Of a stretch of DNA of 64,000 bases, positions 42,808-50,680 are shown piece by piece. The notes beneath the pieces were generated by a model. It was given only the letters and a program-made list of their open reading frames with translations, did not search any database and was not told where the DNA came from. The position numbers and the translations under genes are program-made. The stretch spans positions 310,001-374,000 of the forward strand of contig NZ_QNUX01000001.1 of NCBI RefSeq assembly GCF_003312425.1, given 5' to 3'. The DNA is from Flavobacterium psychrolimnae. GTDB lineage: Bacteria > Bacteroidota > Bacteroidia > Flavobacteriales > Flavobacteriaceae. Every line of letters begins with the position of its first letter. Within the stretch, counting starts at the first letter, position 1.

Positions 42808-43329
42808 CTAGTGATTAAATATATAAATAGTGCCCGAATTTCCAGTTTGGGTAATTTTTAAATCTCTTGAAATAGAATTTGTTCCGTTGTTAAACAACGT
42901 CAAATTATTTCCTTCTTGATTTATTGACATATCTATGGATGATGCGGAGTATAATGAAAAATCACTTATATAATTATTAGAACCAGATTGCGAAACGGAC
43001 TGATTTAAATCACCCGTACTTTTATACATGTCCAAATAATTATTAAATCCATTTTGGCTCGCAGCAATTTCATAATTTTCAGACTTTACAGTAACAGACG
43101 AAAAATTATTAAAACCAACTTGTTTAACTTGGATTAAATTATTGTTTAGAAGATAATTATCCATTGATTGTGCTTGACCTACTTCACCAAAATTTAGTTT
43201 GGAAATCATAGTTTTATCAACCAAATCATAAAGATCTGAAGAGGTGTTTATTTGTAAAACCTGAGCATTTATAGAGAATGCACTTAAAAATGTAATAACA
43301 AATAGGATAATATTTTTTTTTGATTTCAT
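42808..43329 (-). CDS. csgB: minor curlin, CsgB-like
   Basis: 173 residues; signal peptide 1-22. Five irregular curlin repeats in the C-terminal 110 residues: IQVKQVGFNNFSSV, IAASQNGFNNYLDM, QSVSQSGSNNYISD, MSINQEGNNLTLF and LKITQTGNSGTIYIFN. The spacing is about 22-23 residues. Fewer and more irregular repeats than the neighbouring csgA suggest the nucleator rather than the major subunit. The name rests on that and on gene order, since CsgA and CsgB are hard to separate by sequence. Confidence 0.75.
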   Translation of the reverse strand: MKSKKNIILFVITFLSAFSINAQVLQINTSSDLYDLVDKTMISKLNFGEVGQAQSMDNYLLNNNLIQVKQVGFNNFSSVTVKSENYEIAASQNGFNNYLDMYKSTGDLNQSVSQSGSNNYISDFSLYSASSIDMSINQEGNNLTLFNNGTNSISRDLKITQTGNSGTIYIFNH

Positions 43330-43518
43330 GACTTGCTAATTTTATTGTCAAACACATTAAAATATAGATTCTGATAATAATTATAAAAACGAATCATAAA
43401 AACTAAATTCATAAAGAATGAATTTATAGAAGGGTATTAGATAATTAATTTCCTCACAAAAACTTAGAAATTTTAAAACTGAGAGCAATTAATAATTTAT
43501 TGTAAAATAGAATAGTAA

Positions 43519-43561
43519 AAAAAAGGGATAGAATGTAATCTACAACTCTATCCCTTTTTAT
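43519..43561 (-). terminator. hairpin terminator/attenuator between csgA and csgB
   Basis: Perfect stem AAAAGGGATAGA / TCTATCCCTTTT with a 14-nt loop; on the minus strand a run of T follows. It lies just after csgA, so it can end most transcripts and let a minority run on to csgB-E-F-G. Confidence 0.82.
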
Positions 43562-43572
43562 AAATATGAAAA

Positions 43573-44259
43573 TTAGTTAGATTGTGAAACTATACTTAAA
43601 TTTCCAAGACCCCATTGGTTCACAGTACTCATGTGATCGCTACCAGTTTGAAAAGTCCAAGCATTATTAGCAGTTCCATTTTGATTGATATAAGATGTAT
43701 TATCAGTTCCAAACTGAACTGTTAATGCGTTATTGAACTCTCCGTAAGTATCCACATAGGATGCGTTTCCAAAACCAACTTGAAGTACATCAGAGTTGTT
43801 ATCATGACCTTCTTGCATCACATTTGAATAATTACCTGCAACAAACTGTAACGTAGTTGATGAATTATCTCTACCTATTTGAGTAGTTTGAGATACATTG
43901 AAGAAACCAGATTGACCCGTCACAGCATCATTTCTTCTACCATCTTGATCTATGTAAGCTGCATTGCCAACACCAAGCTGCCCAATGTAAGCATCATTAC
44001 GACGCCCATCTTGTTCAACATCTGCAAGATTGAAGAAACCACCTTGATTAGTGTCAGATTCATTGAATCTTCCATCTTGATCAATAATAGCCCAGTTTCC
44101 AACACCTAACTGAAGAACATCAGAATCGTTTTGCATTCCAACTTGTGTTACCAAGCCAACGTTTGCAGCTCCTAATTGGTTAACCATACTTACGTTCCCT
44201 TGCGCAAAAGCCAATGAACCTACTAGCATCGCGGAGATGCTCAAAATTACTTTTTTCAT
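43573..44259 (-). CDS. csgA: major curlin subunit, CsgA-like
   Basis: 228 residues from the ATG at 44259 (MKKVILSISAMLVGSLAFAQ, a good signal peptide); an earlier in-frame ATG adds 13 residues. The mature part consists of about 18 units of 11 residues with the pattern xxxQxGxxNxx, for example LVTQVGMQNDS, DVLQLGVGNWA, DVEQDGRRNDA, YIDQDGRRNDA. The repeats are close in sequence, some nearly identical. The fold is the amyloid beta-solenoid. More repeats than E. coli CsgA (5 units of about 22), and rich in Asp. It has its own promoter and a hairpin terminator, as expected for the most abundant subunit. Confidence 0.9.
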   Translation of the reverse strand: MKKVILSISAMLVGSLAFAQGNVSMVNQLGAANVGLVTQVGMQNDSDVLQLGVGNWAIIDQDGRFNESDTNQGGFFNLADVEQDGRRNDAYIGQLGVGNAAYIDQDGRRNDAVTGQSGFFNVSQTTQIGRDNSSTTLQFVAGNYSNVMQEGHDNNSDVLQVGFGNASYVDTYGEFNNALTVQFGTDNTSYINQNGTANNAWTFQTGSDHMSTVNQWGLGNLSIVSQSN

Positions 44260-44395
44260 AATAAATATATTTAATTGGTTGTTAATACATGTTATCATGT
44301 AGGTTTAAAAAAAGTGATTTGGGAACCTCTTCTTTTATGTAATAAATAACAAGACTTTTAGTATTAATAACAGTCCTTATTTTTTTACTACATAT

Positions 44396-44439
44396 CAAAG
44401 ATATAAAACATAATTAGAAAGAAGTACGTATAAATACGT
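44396..44439 (-). promoter_or_regulatory. csgA promoter with upstream dyad
   Basis: TATCTTTG (complement of 44396-44403) is a perfect -7 box. The palindrome ACGTAT-AA-ATACGT (44426-44439) lies just upstream of the position of the -33 box. The transcript leader to the csgA start would be about 130 nt. Confidence 0.5.
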
Positions 44440-44844
44440 GTTTTTCATGCAATTATACTAATTTTCGATGAAATGTAATTCTGTATCGATGAACTACGTT
44501 TTTATTAAAATTCATAAACAAGAAAAGGACTACATAAGTTAATATTGTTAAAACAACTCTCATCCATACTAAATTTAATAAGAACTATATGATAAAAATA
44601 GCATAATAAAGAGAAGAAAAACTTTAATAATACATTTTAAGACATTCTTTAGCTACATAATAATACTCAAGTTCTAAAACGACTAAAAAACATAGTACAA
44701 ACTACATTATTAGATACTAGCATGAATGAACCTATTTCATATCTATATAATTGAAATGACTTGAAAAATTAAACCAAAATATTAATACTTTTTATTATTA
44801 AACCAATCTTGCTATTTTGCTTGATGAAAAGATTTGAGATAAAA

Positions 44845-44878
44845 AAAAAGCCCTTCCAAAACGGAAAGGCTTTTAAAA
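44845..44878 (-). terminator. terminator of glnN
   Basis: AAAAGCC(C)TTCC / GGAA(A)GGCTTTT stem with a short loop; on the minus strand nine T follow. Confidence 0.8.
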
Positions 44879-44897
44879 ATTTTAGAATTTTTACTTA

Positions 44898-47087
44898 CTA
44901 CTTAGTAAATAACAATTCTCTATATTTAGTTAAAGTCCAGATTTCATTATCAACCAATAACTCTAATTTATCACAATGATTTCTGATAATTTCAAAGTAT
45001 GGTTTTACTTTATTACAATATGCTTCTGCCATTTCTTGCGCATCAGTCAAATTATTTGCTATCTTTCTTTCGTTTGTCATCTCCTCTACTTTTGAGTTAA
45101 TGCCTTCAATATGTCCTGAAATTTCTTTAATCAAAACAATTTGCTCTTTAGCTATTGTTTCAAAATCATCCCCAAAAATATCTTTTAAACCTTTAACATT
45201 GGCAATCAAAGTATTTTGGTAACGAATTGCTGTAGGAATAACGTGATTTTTAGAAATATCACCTAAAACTCTACCTTCTATTTGAATTTTTTTAGTGTAC
45301 TCTTCTAATTCAATTTCGTATCGCGCTTCAACCTCAACATGATTCATGATGTTTAATTCCGAAAACAAATCTAATGACTGCTTAGAAATTCTGGCTTTTA
45401 ATGCTTCAGGTGTAGTTTTGAAATTACTTAAGCCTCTTTTTGCAGCTTCCGCTTCCCATTCCTCGCTATATCCGTCTCCTTCAAAAAGGATTTTTTTAGA
45501 TTGTTTGATGTACTCTCTTAAAACATTGAAGATTGCATCATCTTTCTTCATGTCTTTTGAATCAATCAATGCATCAACCTCAACTTTAAAGTCTCTTAAT
45601 TGTTTTGCAACAATTGCATTCAACGTAGTCATTGCATTAGAACAGTTTGCTGTAGAACCTACCGCTCTAAACTCAAATTTATTTCCTGTAAAGGCAAATG
45701 GGGAAGTTCTGTTTCTGTCTGTATTGTCTAAGAGAACATCTGGAATTTTCCCTACTACATTTAATTTTAAATCGGTTTTTTCTTCAGGAGATAACTTACC
45801 AGTAGTGACACCTTCTAATTCTGCTAAAACTTTAGTCAATTGTCCACCAATGAATACGGAGATGATTGCCGGTGGTGCTTCGTTTGCTCCTAATCTATGG
45901 TCATTACTTGCAGAAGCTATTGCTGCTCTTAATAATGACTCATTATCATTTACCGCTTTGATGGTATTGATAAAGAAAGTCAAAAACTGTAAATTACTCA
46001 TTGGTGTTTTGCTTGGACTCAACAAGTTTACACCAGTATCTGTAGCTAACGACCAGTTATTATGCTTCCCTGAACCATTCACTCCTTTGAAAGGTTTTTC
46101 ATGAAATAACACTTTCAATTCGTGACGTTCGGCTACTTTTTGCATTACATCCATCAACAAACAGTTGTGATCCACAGCCAAGTTTGTTTCTTCAAAAATA
46201 GGTGCCAATTCAAATTGATTTGGTGCTACTTCATTGTGACGTGTTTTTACAGGGATGCCTAACAACATACATTCTTGCTCCAAATCTCTCATGTAAGTCA
46301 ATGCACGTGTTGGAATAGAACCAAAATAATGGTCATCTAATTGTTGCCCTTTTGCAGAAGTATGTCCTAACAAAGTTCTTCCTGTCATAATAAGGTCAGG
46401 ACGAGAATTTGCTAACGCTCTGTCTACTAAGAAATATTCTTGTTCCCAACCTAAAGTTGCGGTAACTTTTTTGACATTTTTATCAAAATATTTACATACT
46501 TCGGTAGCTGCATCATCCATAACCATAAGAGCACGCAACAAAGGTGTCTTATAATCTAAAGCCTCTCCGGTGTACGAAATAAAAACAGTTGGAATACATA
46601 AAGTAGTTCCAAAAATAAATGCTGGAGATGTTGGATCCCAAGCGGTATATCCTCTTGCTTCGAATGTGTTTCTAATTCCACCATTTGGAAAACTAGAAGC
46701 ATCTGGTTCTTGTTGTACTAATTGAGCACCACCAAATTTTTCTACAGGATCGCTACCGTCATAAGATGTTTCAAAAAAGGCATCATGTTTTTCAGCAGTT
46801 GTCCCTGTAAGTGGTTGAAACCAGTGAGTATAATGAGTAACTCCTTTAGACAAAGCCCACTCTTTCATACCCATGGCGATATAATCAGCTAATTTTCTGT
46901 CTATTTTAGTTCCATGCTGTACTGCATCGCGCACTCCTTTAAAAGCATCAGAAGTCAAAAATTGCTTCATTGCTTTGTCATTAAAGACATTTGAACCAAA
47001 AATAGTAGATTTTCTATCAGATTCTTCAAATTTAACTGGCTTTCTGGTCGATGCTTCTCTCAAAGCTTGAAAACGTAATGTTGACAT
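44898..47087 (-). CDS. glnN: type III glutamine synthetase
   Basis: 729 residues, the normal size of GSIII (GlnN), twice that of GSI. ATP-dependent synthesis of glutamine from glutamate and ammonium. Motifs: the family start ALREASTRKP, HYTHWFQPLTGTTAEKHDAF, GWEQEYFLVDR, HNEVAPNQFELAPIFEETNLAVDHN (metal-binding Glu/His), GSGKHNNWSLATD and NRTSPFAFTGNKFEFRAVGSTANC. A perfect -7 element (TATATTTG, complement of 47129-47136) lies 42 bp upstream. Alone in its transcript, with terminator. Confidence 0.95.
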   Translation of the reverse strand: MSTLRFQALREASTRKPVKFEESDRKSTIFGSNVFNDKAMKQFLTSDAFKGVRDAVQHGTKIDRKLADYIAMGMKEWALSKGVTHYTHWFQPLTGTTAEKHDAFFETSYDGSDPVEKFGGAQLVQQEPDASSFPNGGIRNTFEARGYTAWDPTSPAFIFGTTLCIPTVFISYTGEALDYKTPLLRALMVMDDAATEVCKYFDKNVKKVTATLGWEQEYFLVDRALANSRPDLIMTGRTLLGHTSAKGQQLDDHYFGSIPTRALTYMRDLEQECMLLGIPVKTRHNEVAPNQFELAPIFEETNLAVDHNCLLMDVMQKVAERHELKVLFHEKPFKGVNGSGKHNNWSLATDTGVNLLSPSKTPMSNLQFLTFFINTIKAVNDNESLLRAAIASASNDHRLGANEAPPAIISVFIGGQLTKVLAELEGVTTGKLSPEEKTDLKLNVVGKIPDVLLDNTDRNRTSPFAFTGNKFEFRAVGSTANCSNAMTTLNAIVAKQLRDFKVEVDALIDSKDMKKDDAIFNVLREYIKQSKKILFEGDGYSEEWEAEAAKRGLSNFKTTPEALKARISKQSLDLFSELNIMNHVEVEARYEIELEEYTKKIQIEGRVLGDISKNHVIPTAIRYQNTLIANVKGLKDIFGDDFETIAKEQIVLIKEISGHIEGINSKVEEMTNERKIANNLTDAQEMAEAYCNKVKPYFEIIRNHCDKLELLVDNEIWTLTKYRELLFTK

Positions 47088-47128
47088 AAAAATTGTTTTT
47101 AATTAATTAGACCCCTATTATTTTGATG

Positions 47129-47136
47129 CAAATATA
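47129..47136 (-). promoter_or_regulatory. -7 element of glnN
   Basis: CAAATATA on the plus strand reads TATATTTG on the coding strand, a full TAnnTTTG match 42 bp before the ATG. No TTG at the expected distance. Confidence 0.5.
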
Positions 47137-47379
47137 ATTTAATTATTACTTTTATAAAATTTTGCCTCAAATTTTTATGGGTTATAGACCGAAATTTATC
47201 AAATTATTAAAAATACATGCTTAAAATCACAACTTAGTAATTTTAAGGCCATTATTTTCGAAAGTAACAGATTCATAAAAAATCCCAAAGAGTAAAAAGT
47301 CAAAACTTTTCCTTAAAATTTTTAGTTAAGTTTAATAATCAAAAAGTATCTTTACGCAAAATATAAATACCTTAAATTT

Positions 47380-48327
47380 ATGATTGTCTGGATTTCTTTT
47401 TTAACCGCAGTTTTGATTTTTTTAGCCCTTGATTTAGGAGTTTTTAATAAAACACCACACATTATAAGTTCCAAAGAAGCAGGGAAATGGACCGCAATAT
47501 GGGTTACATTATCTTTTATATTCTCCGGAGTAATCTATTGGCTTTACACCACGGATTATATTGCCAATCCAGATTCTTTGAAACCTGCTGCCGCATCAAT
47601 AAAGTTCATCACGGGCTATTTGATAGAATTATCCCTTAGTATTGATAACATTTTTGTCATCGCTATTATTTTTTCCGCATTTAAAATTCCGCAAAAATAC
47701 CAACATCGAGTGCTGTTTTGGGGAATTCTTGGCGCCATTGTCTTTAGAGGTCTTATGATCTATTTTGGCGTTTTACTGATTAACAAATTTTCATGGATGA
47801 CATATATTTTTGGAGGTTTTCTAATTTACACCGCCATGAAAATGTTATTTAGTGGAGAGGACGAAAAATTTGAACCAAAGAAATCCTTCATTTATAAAGC
47901 GCTAAAAAAAGCCATGCCAATCTCTAATCACATCGATGGTGAGCATTTCTTTGTAAAAAGAAGACACATTACAGCTGCTACTCCTCTATTTGTAGCGCTA
48001 ATCGTGATTGAAGTTATGGATGTCGTTTTTGCGATTGATAGTGTTCCTGCAATTTTAGCCATAACAAGCGATCCGTTTTTAGTTTTTAGTTCTAATATCT
48101 TTGCTATTTTAGGATTACGATCTATGTATTTCTTTCTGGCTCACATGCTAGACAAATTTGCTCATTTGGAGTACAGTCTTATTGCCATCTTAACTTTCGT
48201 AGGTATTAAAATGCTGCTTCATGATTATCTAAAACTGCCTGAATGGGTATCACTGGCTTTTATAGCCGTTTCCCTTATCGCGGGAATAGTTGCATCGCTT
48301 AGAAAGAGCAGTAAAGAAATGGTTTAA
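47380..48327 (+). CDS. terC: TerC-family integral membrane protein
   Basis: 315 residues with seven to nine membrane helices. The signature acidic motifs are LIELSLSIDNIFVIAIIFSAF and IEVMDVVFAIDSVPAILAITSDPFLVFSSNIFAILGLRSMYF. TerC/Alx-type proteins (the LysE superfamily of exporters) export metal ions such as manganese and contribute to tellurite or pH resistance. No metal riboswitch (yybP-ykoY) could be recognised in the 290 bp upstream. A near-perfect -7 (TATCTTTA, 47347-47354) precedes it by 25 bp. Followed by a terminator. Confidence 0.9.
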   Translation: MIVWISFLTAVLIFLALDLGVFNKTPHIISSKEAGKWTAIWVTLSFIFSGVIYWLYTTDYIANPDSLKPAAASIKFITGYLIELSLSIDNIFVIAIIFSAFKIPQKYQHRVLFWGILGAIVFRGLMIYFGVLLINKFSWMTYIFGGFLIYTAMKMLFSGEDEKFEPKKSFIYKALKKAMPISNHIDGEHFFVKRRHITAATPLFVALIVIEVMDVVFAIDSVPAILAITSDPFLVFSSNIFAILGLRSMYFFLAHMLDKFAHLEYSLIAILTFVGIKMLLHDYLKLPEWVSLAFIAVSLIAGIVASLRKSSKEMV

Positions 48328-48341
48328 AACTAAAAAGCACA

Positions 48342-48385
48342 AGCAATAAAAAAAGGAAATCTCTCGATTTCCTTTTTTTATTGCT
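48342..48385. terminator. bidirectional terminator after terC
   Basis: A perfect 20-bp inverted repeat AGCAATAAAAAAAGGAAATC with a TCTC loop; T and A runs on both sides. It also serves the converging lipoprotein gene. Confidence 0.9.
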
Positions 48386-48396
48386 AAAATTCCTCC

Positions 48397-48897
48397 TTAC
48401 AAATTGATTTTCTTAATGCCACTCCCATCAACTTTCAATGCAGACATTACAGAGTCAATATTATTTTTATTAATTGTTTTAGCAAAACCATCTGGTATTA
48501 CAACAATTCTAAAGGTTTGGTCTTGAGTCCAACTTGCTGGCAATGTATTAAGATTAAAATTTGCCGAAAGATAGATATTCACATTAAATCTAGAATAATC
48601 AAAATTGAAATCTAATGCTCCTCCATCATTAAAATAATACGTTTGAGGCATTAACTTCCAAACATCTTGTCCATTTACTATATCATATAAATGGTATACT
48701 AAAACAGAATCCGAGGAATAAATTGGCGGATCAAATACGACCAATCTACTATAATTATTATTGGAATTGAATGAAGTGGTAACTTCAAACACTTCATTTC
48801 TTGGTCCATTATCTACATCATCATATACTTCTGTTACTTCACAACTTTGTAGTGCCATCATCCCGATGAAAACTAAAAATAAGGTAATTTTTTTCAT
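48397..48897 (-). CDS. small lipoprotein, unknown
   Basis: 166 residues with a lipobox (MALQSCEVTEVYDD, Cys 19). The mature protein is Asn- and Asp-rich with beta-type segments (YSRLVVFDPPIYSSDSVLVYHLYDIVNG, FNVNIYLSANFNLNTLPASW). No recognised domain. Likely outer-membrane attached. Convergent with terC and sharing its terminator. Confidence 0.72.
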   Translation of the reverse strand: MKKITLFLVFIGMMALQSCEVTEVYDDVDNGPRNEVFEVTTSFNSNNNYSRLVVFDPPIYSSDSVLVYHLYDIVNGQDVWKLMPQTYYFNDGGALDFNFDYSRFNVNIYLSANFNLNTLPASWTQDQTFRIVVIPDGFAKTINKNNIDSVMSALKVDGSGIKKINL

Positions 48898-48971
48898 TCG
48901 ATTTCGTTTTTATAATTTATATAAAAAACTCTATTCATGAATTGTGCCAAACTTTATTGTGAAGAATATTG

Positions 48972-48979
48972 TACTTTTG
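48972..48979 (+). promoter_or_regulatory. -7 element touching the DUF1543 start
   Basis: TACTTTTG, a full TAnnTTTG match, ends 4 bp before the ATG. Transcription starting at the normal distance would begin at or within the start codon, so the mRNA may be leaderless. No TTG lies at the expected distance. Confidence 0.4.
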
Positions 48980-48983
48980 AATT

Positions 48984-49556
48984 ATGGAAAAAAAACTTAA
49001 ATTATACATGATAATGCTAGGCTGCGTACCAGAAGGACGGTTTATAGAGCAGCATGATATTTTTTTTGGAATTGGTAATTCCTTAAAAGAATTGATTCCT
49101 CATATCAATCTTTTTTGGCCAGAAGCCAAAGGTAAAATTCATATTGATGTTTGGCGAGAAGTTTCTGTAGTCGATGACTTCTTTATTGAAATTGTTCCAA
49201 AAAATACTGAAACACAAGTTACCCCAGAACAATTATTTTTCATCAATTTAGGAGGTTATAAAGAAAATGAATTTGAAGAATACCATTATAAAATGATTAC
49301 AGTTGCTGCTAGTTTAGCATTAGCATCAAAAAAATCAAAAAAAACTACATTTTACAAACATTGTGGTTTCAAAGAAGCACCTTCGCATATTGACGATCAA
49401 TACGGAATTGATGTAGATGATATTTACAATGTTGCAGATATGCTGCCAGCACATTTCAAAGCTTTATATTCTTTAAAAATAACAAAGTCAGAAACACAAT
49501 TAGAGCAAAATCCATTGCATATTGGTTATTTGAAATTAAAAAAAATTAAAGATTAA
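48984..49556 (+). CDS. DUF1543 protein
   Basis: 190 residues. The DUF1543 pattern is unmistakable: KLYMIMLGCVPEGRFIEQHDIFFGIGNSL, IPHINLFWPEAKGKIHIDVWREVSVVDDFFIEI and LFFINLGGYKENEFEEYHYKMITVA. A small cytoplasmic protein with no known activity. The C-terminal part contains an acidic segment (SHIDDQYGIDVDDIYNV). Ends at a shared hairpin terminator with the converging esterase gene. Confidence 0.85.
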   Translation: MEKKLKLYMIMLGCVPEGRFIEQHDIFFGIGNSLKELIPHINLFWPEAKGKIHIDVWREVSVVDDFFIEIVPKNTETQVTPEQLFFINLGGYKENEFEEYHYKMITVAASLALASKKSKKTTFYKHCGFKEAPSHIDDQYGIDVDDIYNVADMLPAHFKALYSLKITKSETQLEQNPLHIGYLKLKKIKD

Positions 49557-49560
49557 ATCA

Positions 49561-49602
49561 ATAAAAAGGCCTTTCATCATTATCTATGAAAGGCCTTTTA
49601 AA
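49561..49602. terminator. terminator after the DUF1543 and esterase genes
   Basis: AAAAGGCCTTTCAT / ATGAAAGGCCTTTT, 14-bp stem with 8-nt loop; flanking A and T runs make it functional in both directions. Confidence 0.88.
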
Positions 49603-49621
49603 ATTATTATAAACACAAAGT

Positions 49622-50488
49622 CTATTTCAACACTGTAGCATTATTTTTTAAAATCTTGCTAAAAAACAGCACATGAGAAGGCAACGCATTTTCCCAGTAT
49701 TCCCAAGTATGCGCTCCGGGACGTTCCGTATAATCATGAGAAACTTTGTTGTAAACGAGTCTTCGGTGTAATTCTCTATTGGATTCAATCAAAAAATCAT
49801 CCACACCGCAATCTATAATCAATTCCAGTTTGTTGGTTTTTATTTTGTCAACCATATTCAAAACCGCATTCGAAGCATACACTTCCTGTGGTGCTCCTTC
49901 AGTTCCAAAAACAGGTTCCATTAACTTCGTAACTCTTTCCTTAGATTCCGGATTTATCATGCTTCCCATATCTACTGCTCCACTCATACTACCAGCTGCG
50001 CAGAACAACTCAGGATGTCTTGTCGAAAGATACAACGCCCCGTGACCTCCCATAGAAAGTCCCGTAATTACACGTCCTTTTCGGTCGTTTATGGTTCGGT
50101 ACGTGTTATCTACTTTCTGAATAACTTCTTTCGTAATGTAAGTTTCAAACTGGCTTCCTTTATTCACTGGACTATCCAGATAAAAACTGAATGTTTCACC
50201 TTCGGGCATTACAATTATGATATTATATTGGTCGGCTAAATTGTGTAATAAATTCTTATCCGGGGTTTTAGACAACCAATCATTAAAATGGCCATAAGCG
50301 CCATGCAATAGGTAAAGAACAGGATAATTAATTTTGCTTTTAGCATAAGAACTTGGTAAAACTACCGCAGCTTTATAGGTTTTATTCATTGCCATACTGG
50401 GAATTTGCAACGTATCGGCTTTTGCCGCATAAGAATCGGCAACATGCCCAAAAAGAAAAAATAAGAATACAATTTGAAGTTTTTTCAT
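49622..50488 (-). CDS. secreted alpha/beta-hydrolase esterase (esterase D/tributyrin esterase type)
   Basis: 288 residues when started at the ATG at 50488 (MKKLQIVFLFFLFGHVADSYA, a signal peptide); an upstream in-frame ATG at 50554 would add 22 residues. The nucleophile motif is TGLSMGGHGALYLSTRHPELF. Acid and His are likely in DFLIESNRELHRRL and GAHTWEYWENALP. The early motif YPVLYLLHGAYGHFNDWLSKT is the oxyanion loop of esterase D-type carbohydrate/ferulate esterases. Likely an extracytoplasmic esterase. Downstream from icmF but separated by a terminator. Confidence 0.88.
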   Translation of the reverse strand: MKKLQIVFLFFLFGHVADSYAAKADTLQIPSMAMNKTYKAAVVLPSSYAKSKINYPVLYLLHGAYGHFNDWLSKTPDKNLLHNLADQYNIIIVMPEGETFSFYLDSPVNKGSQFETYITKEVIQKVDNTYRTINDRKGRVITGLSMGGHGALYLSTRHPELFCAAGSMSGAVDMGSMINPESKERVTKLMEPVFGTEGAPQEVYASNAVLNMVDKIKTNKLELIIDCGVDDFLIESNRELHRRLVYNKVSHDYTERPGAHTWEYWENALPSHVLFFSKILKNNATVLK

Positions 50489-50568
50489 TTGAAAGTTTTT
50501 TAAATGATTGAAAAGTAAATATAATACTTTAGAATAAATAAAATAAAGCCACAATAATTACAAACAAA

Positions 50569-50597
50569 AAAAGCCTTTCATCGCTGAAAGGCCTTTT
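50569..50597 (-). terminator. terminator of icmF
   Basis: AAAAAGCCTTTCA / TGAAAGGCCTTTT with a TCGC loop; a T run follows on the minus strand. Confidence 0.8.
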
Positions 50598-50615
50598 GTA
50601 CATATTGTAATCAAA

Positions 50616-50672
50616 TATTGCCCGAAAGCGGGATCAGCGATTCACACACTTTTTTGCGATGCAAAAAAGTGG
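50616..50672. repeat. palindromic intergenic hairpins near the icmF end
   Basis: CCCG-AAAG-CGGG (50621-50632) and ACTTTTTTGC-GAT-GCAAAAAAGT (50648-50670, perfect 10-bp stem). They look like a partial or diverged member of the REP-like family, or a second icmF terminator; they cannot be told apart. Confidence 0.35.
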
Positions 50673-50680
50673 TTCTCTGC

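Larger units (their letters stand above)
44260..44897. other. long regulatory intergenic region upstream of csgA
   Basis: 638 bp, about 75-80 percent A+T by eye. Right of the csgA promoter and dyad no reading frame is supported. The glnN terminator occupies its far end. Long empty regions upstream of curli genes are usual because many regulators bind there. Confidence 0.6.

Noticed and set aside
43573..44259. CRISPR-like periodicity in csgA
   Set aside because: The repeat is in the coding sequence (33-bp unit encoding 11 residues), with no constant DNA repeat or spacer and no cas genes.
45346..46104. 252-codon frame antisense to glnN
   Set aside because: Complement of a strongly conserved gene; composition is the usual shadow (Ser, Phe, Leu rich).
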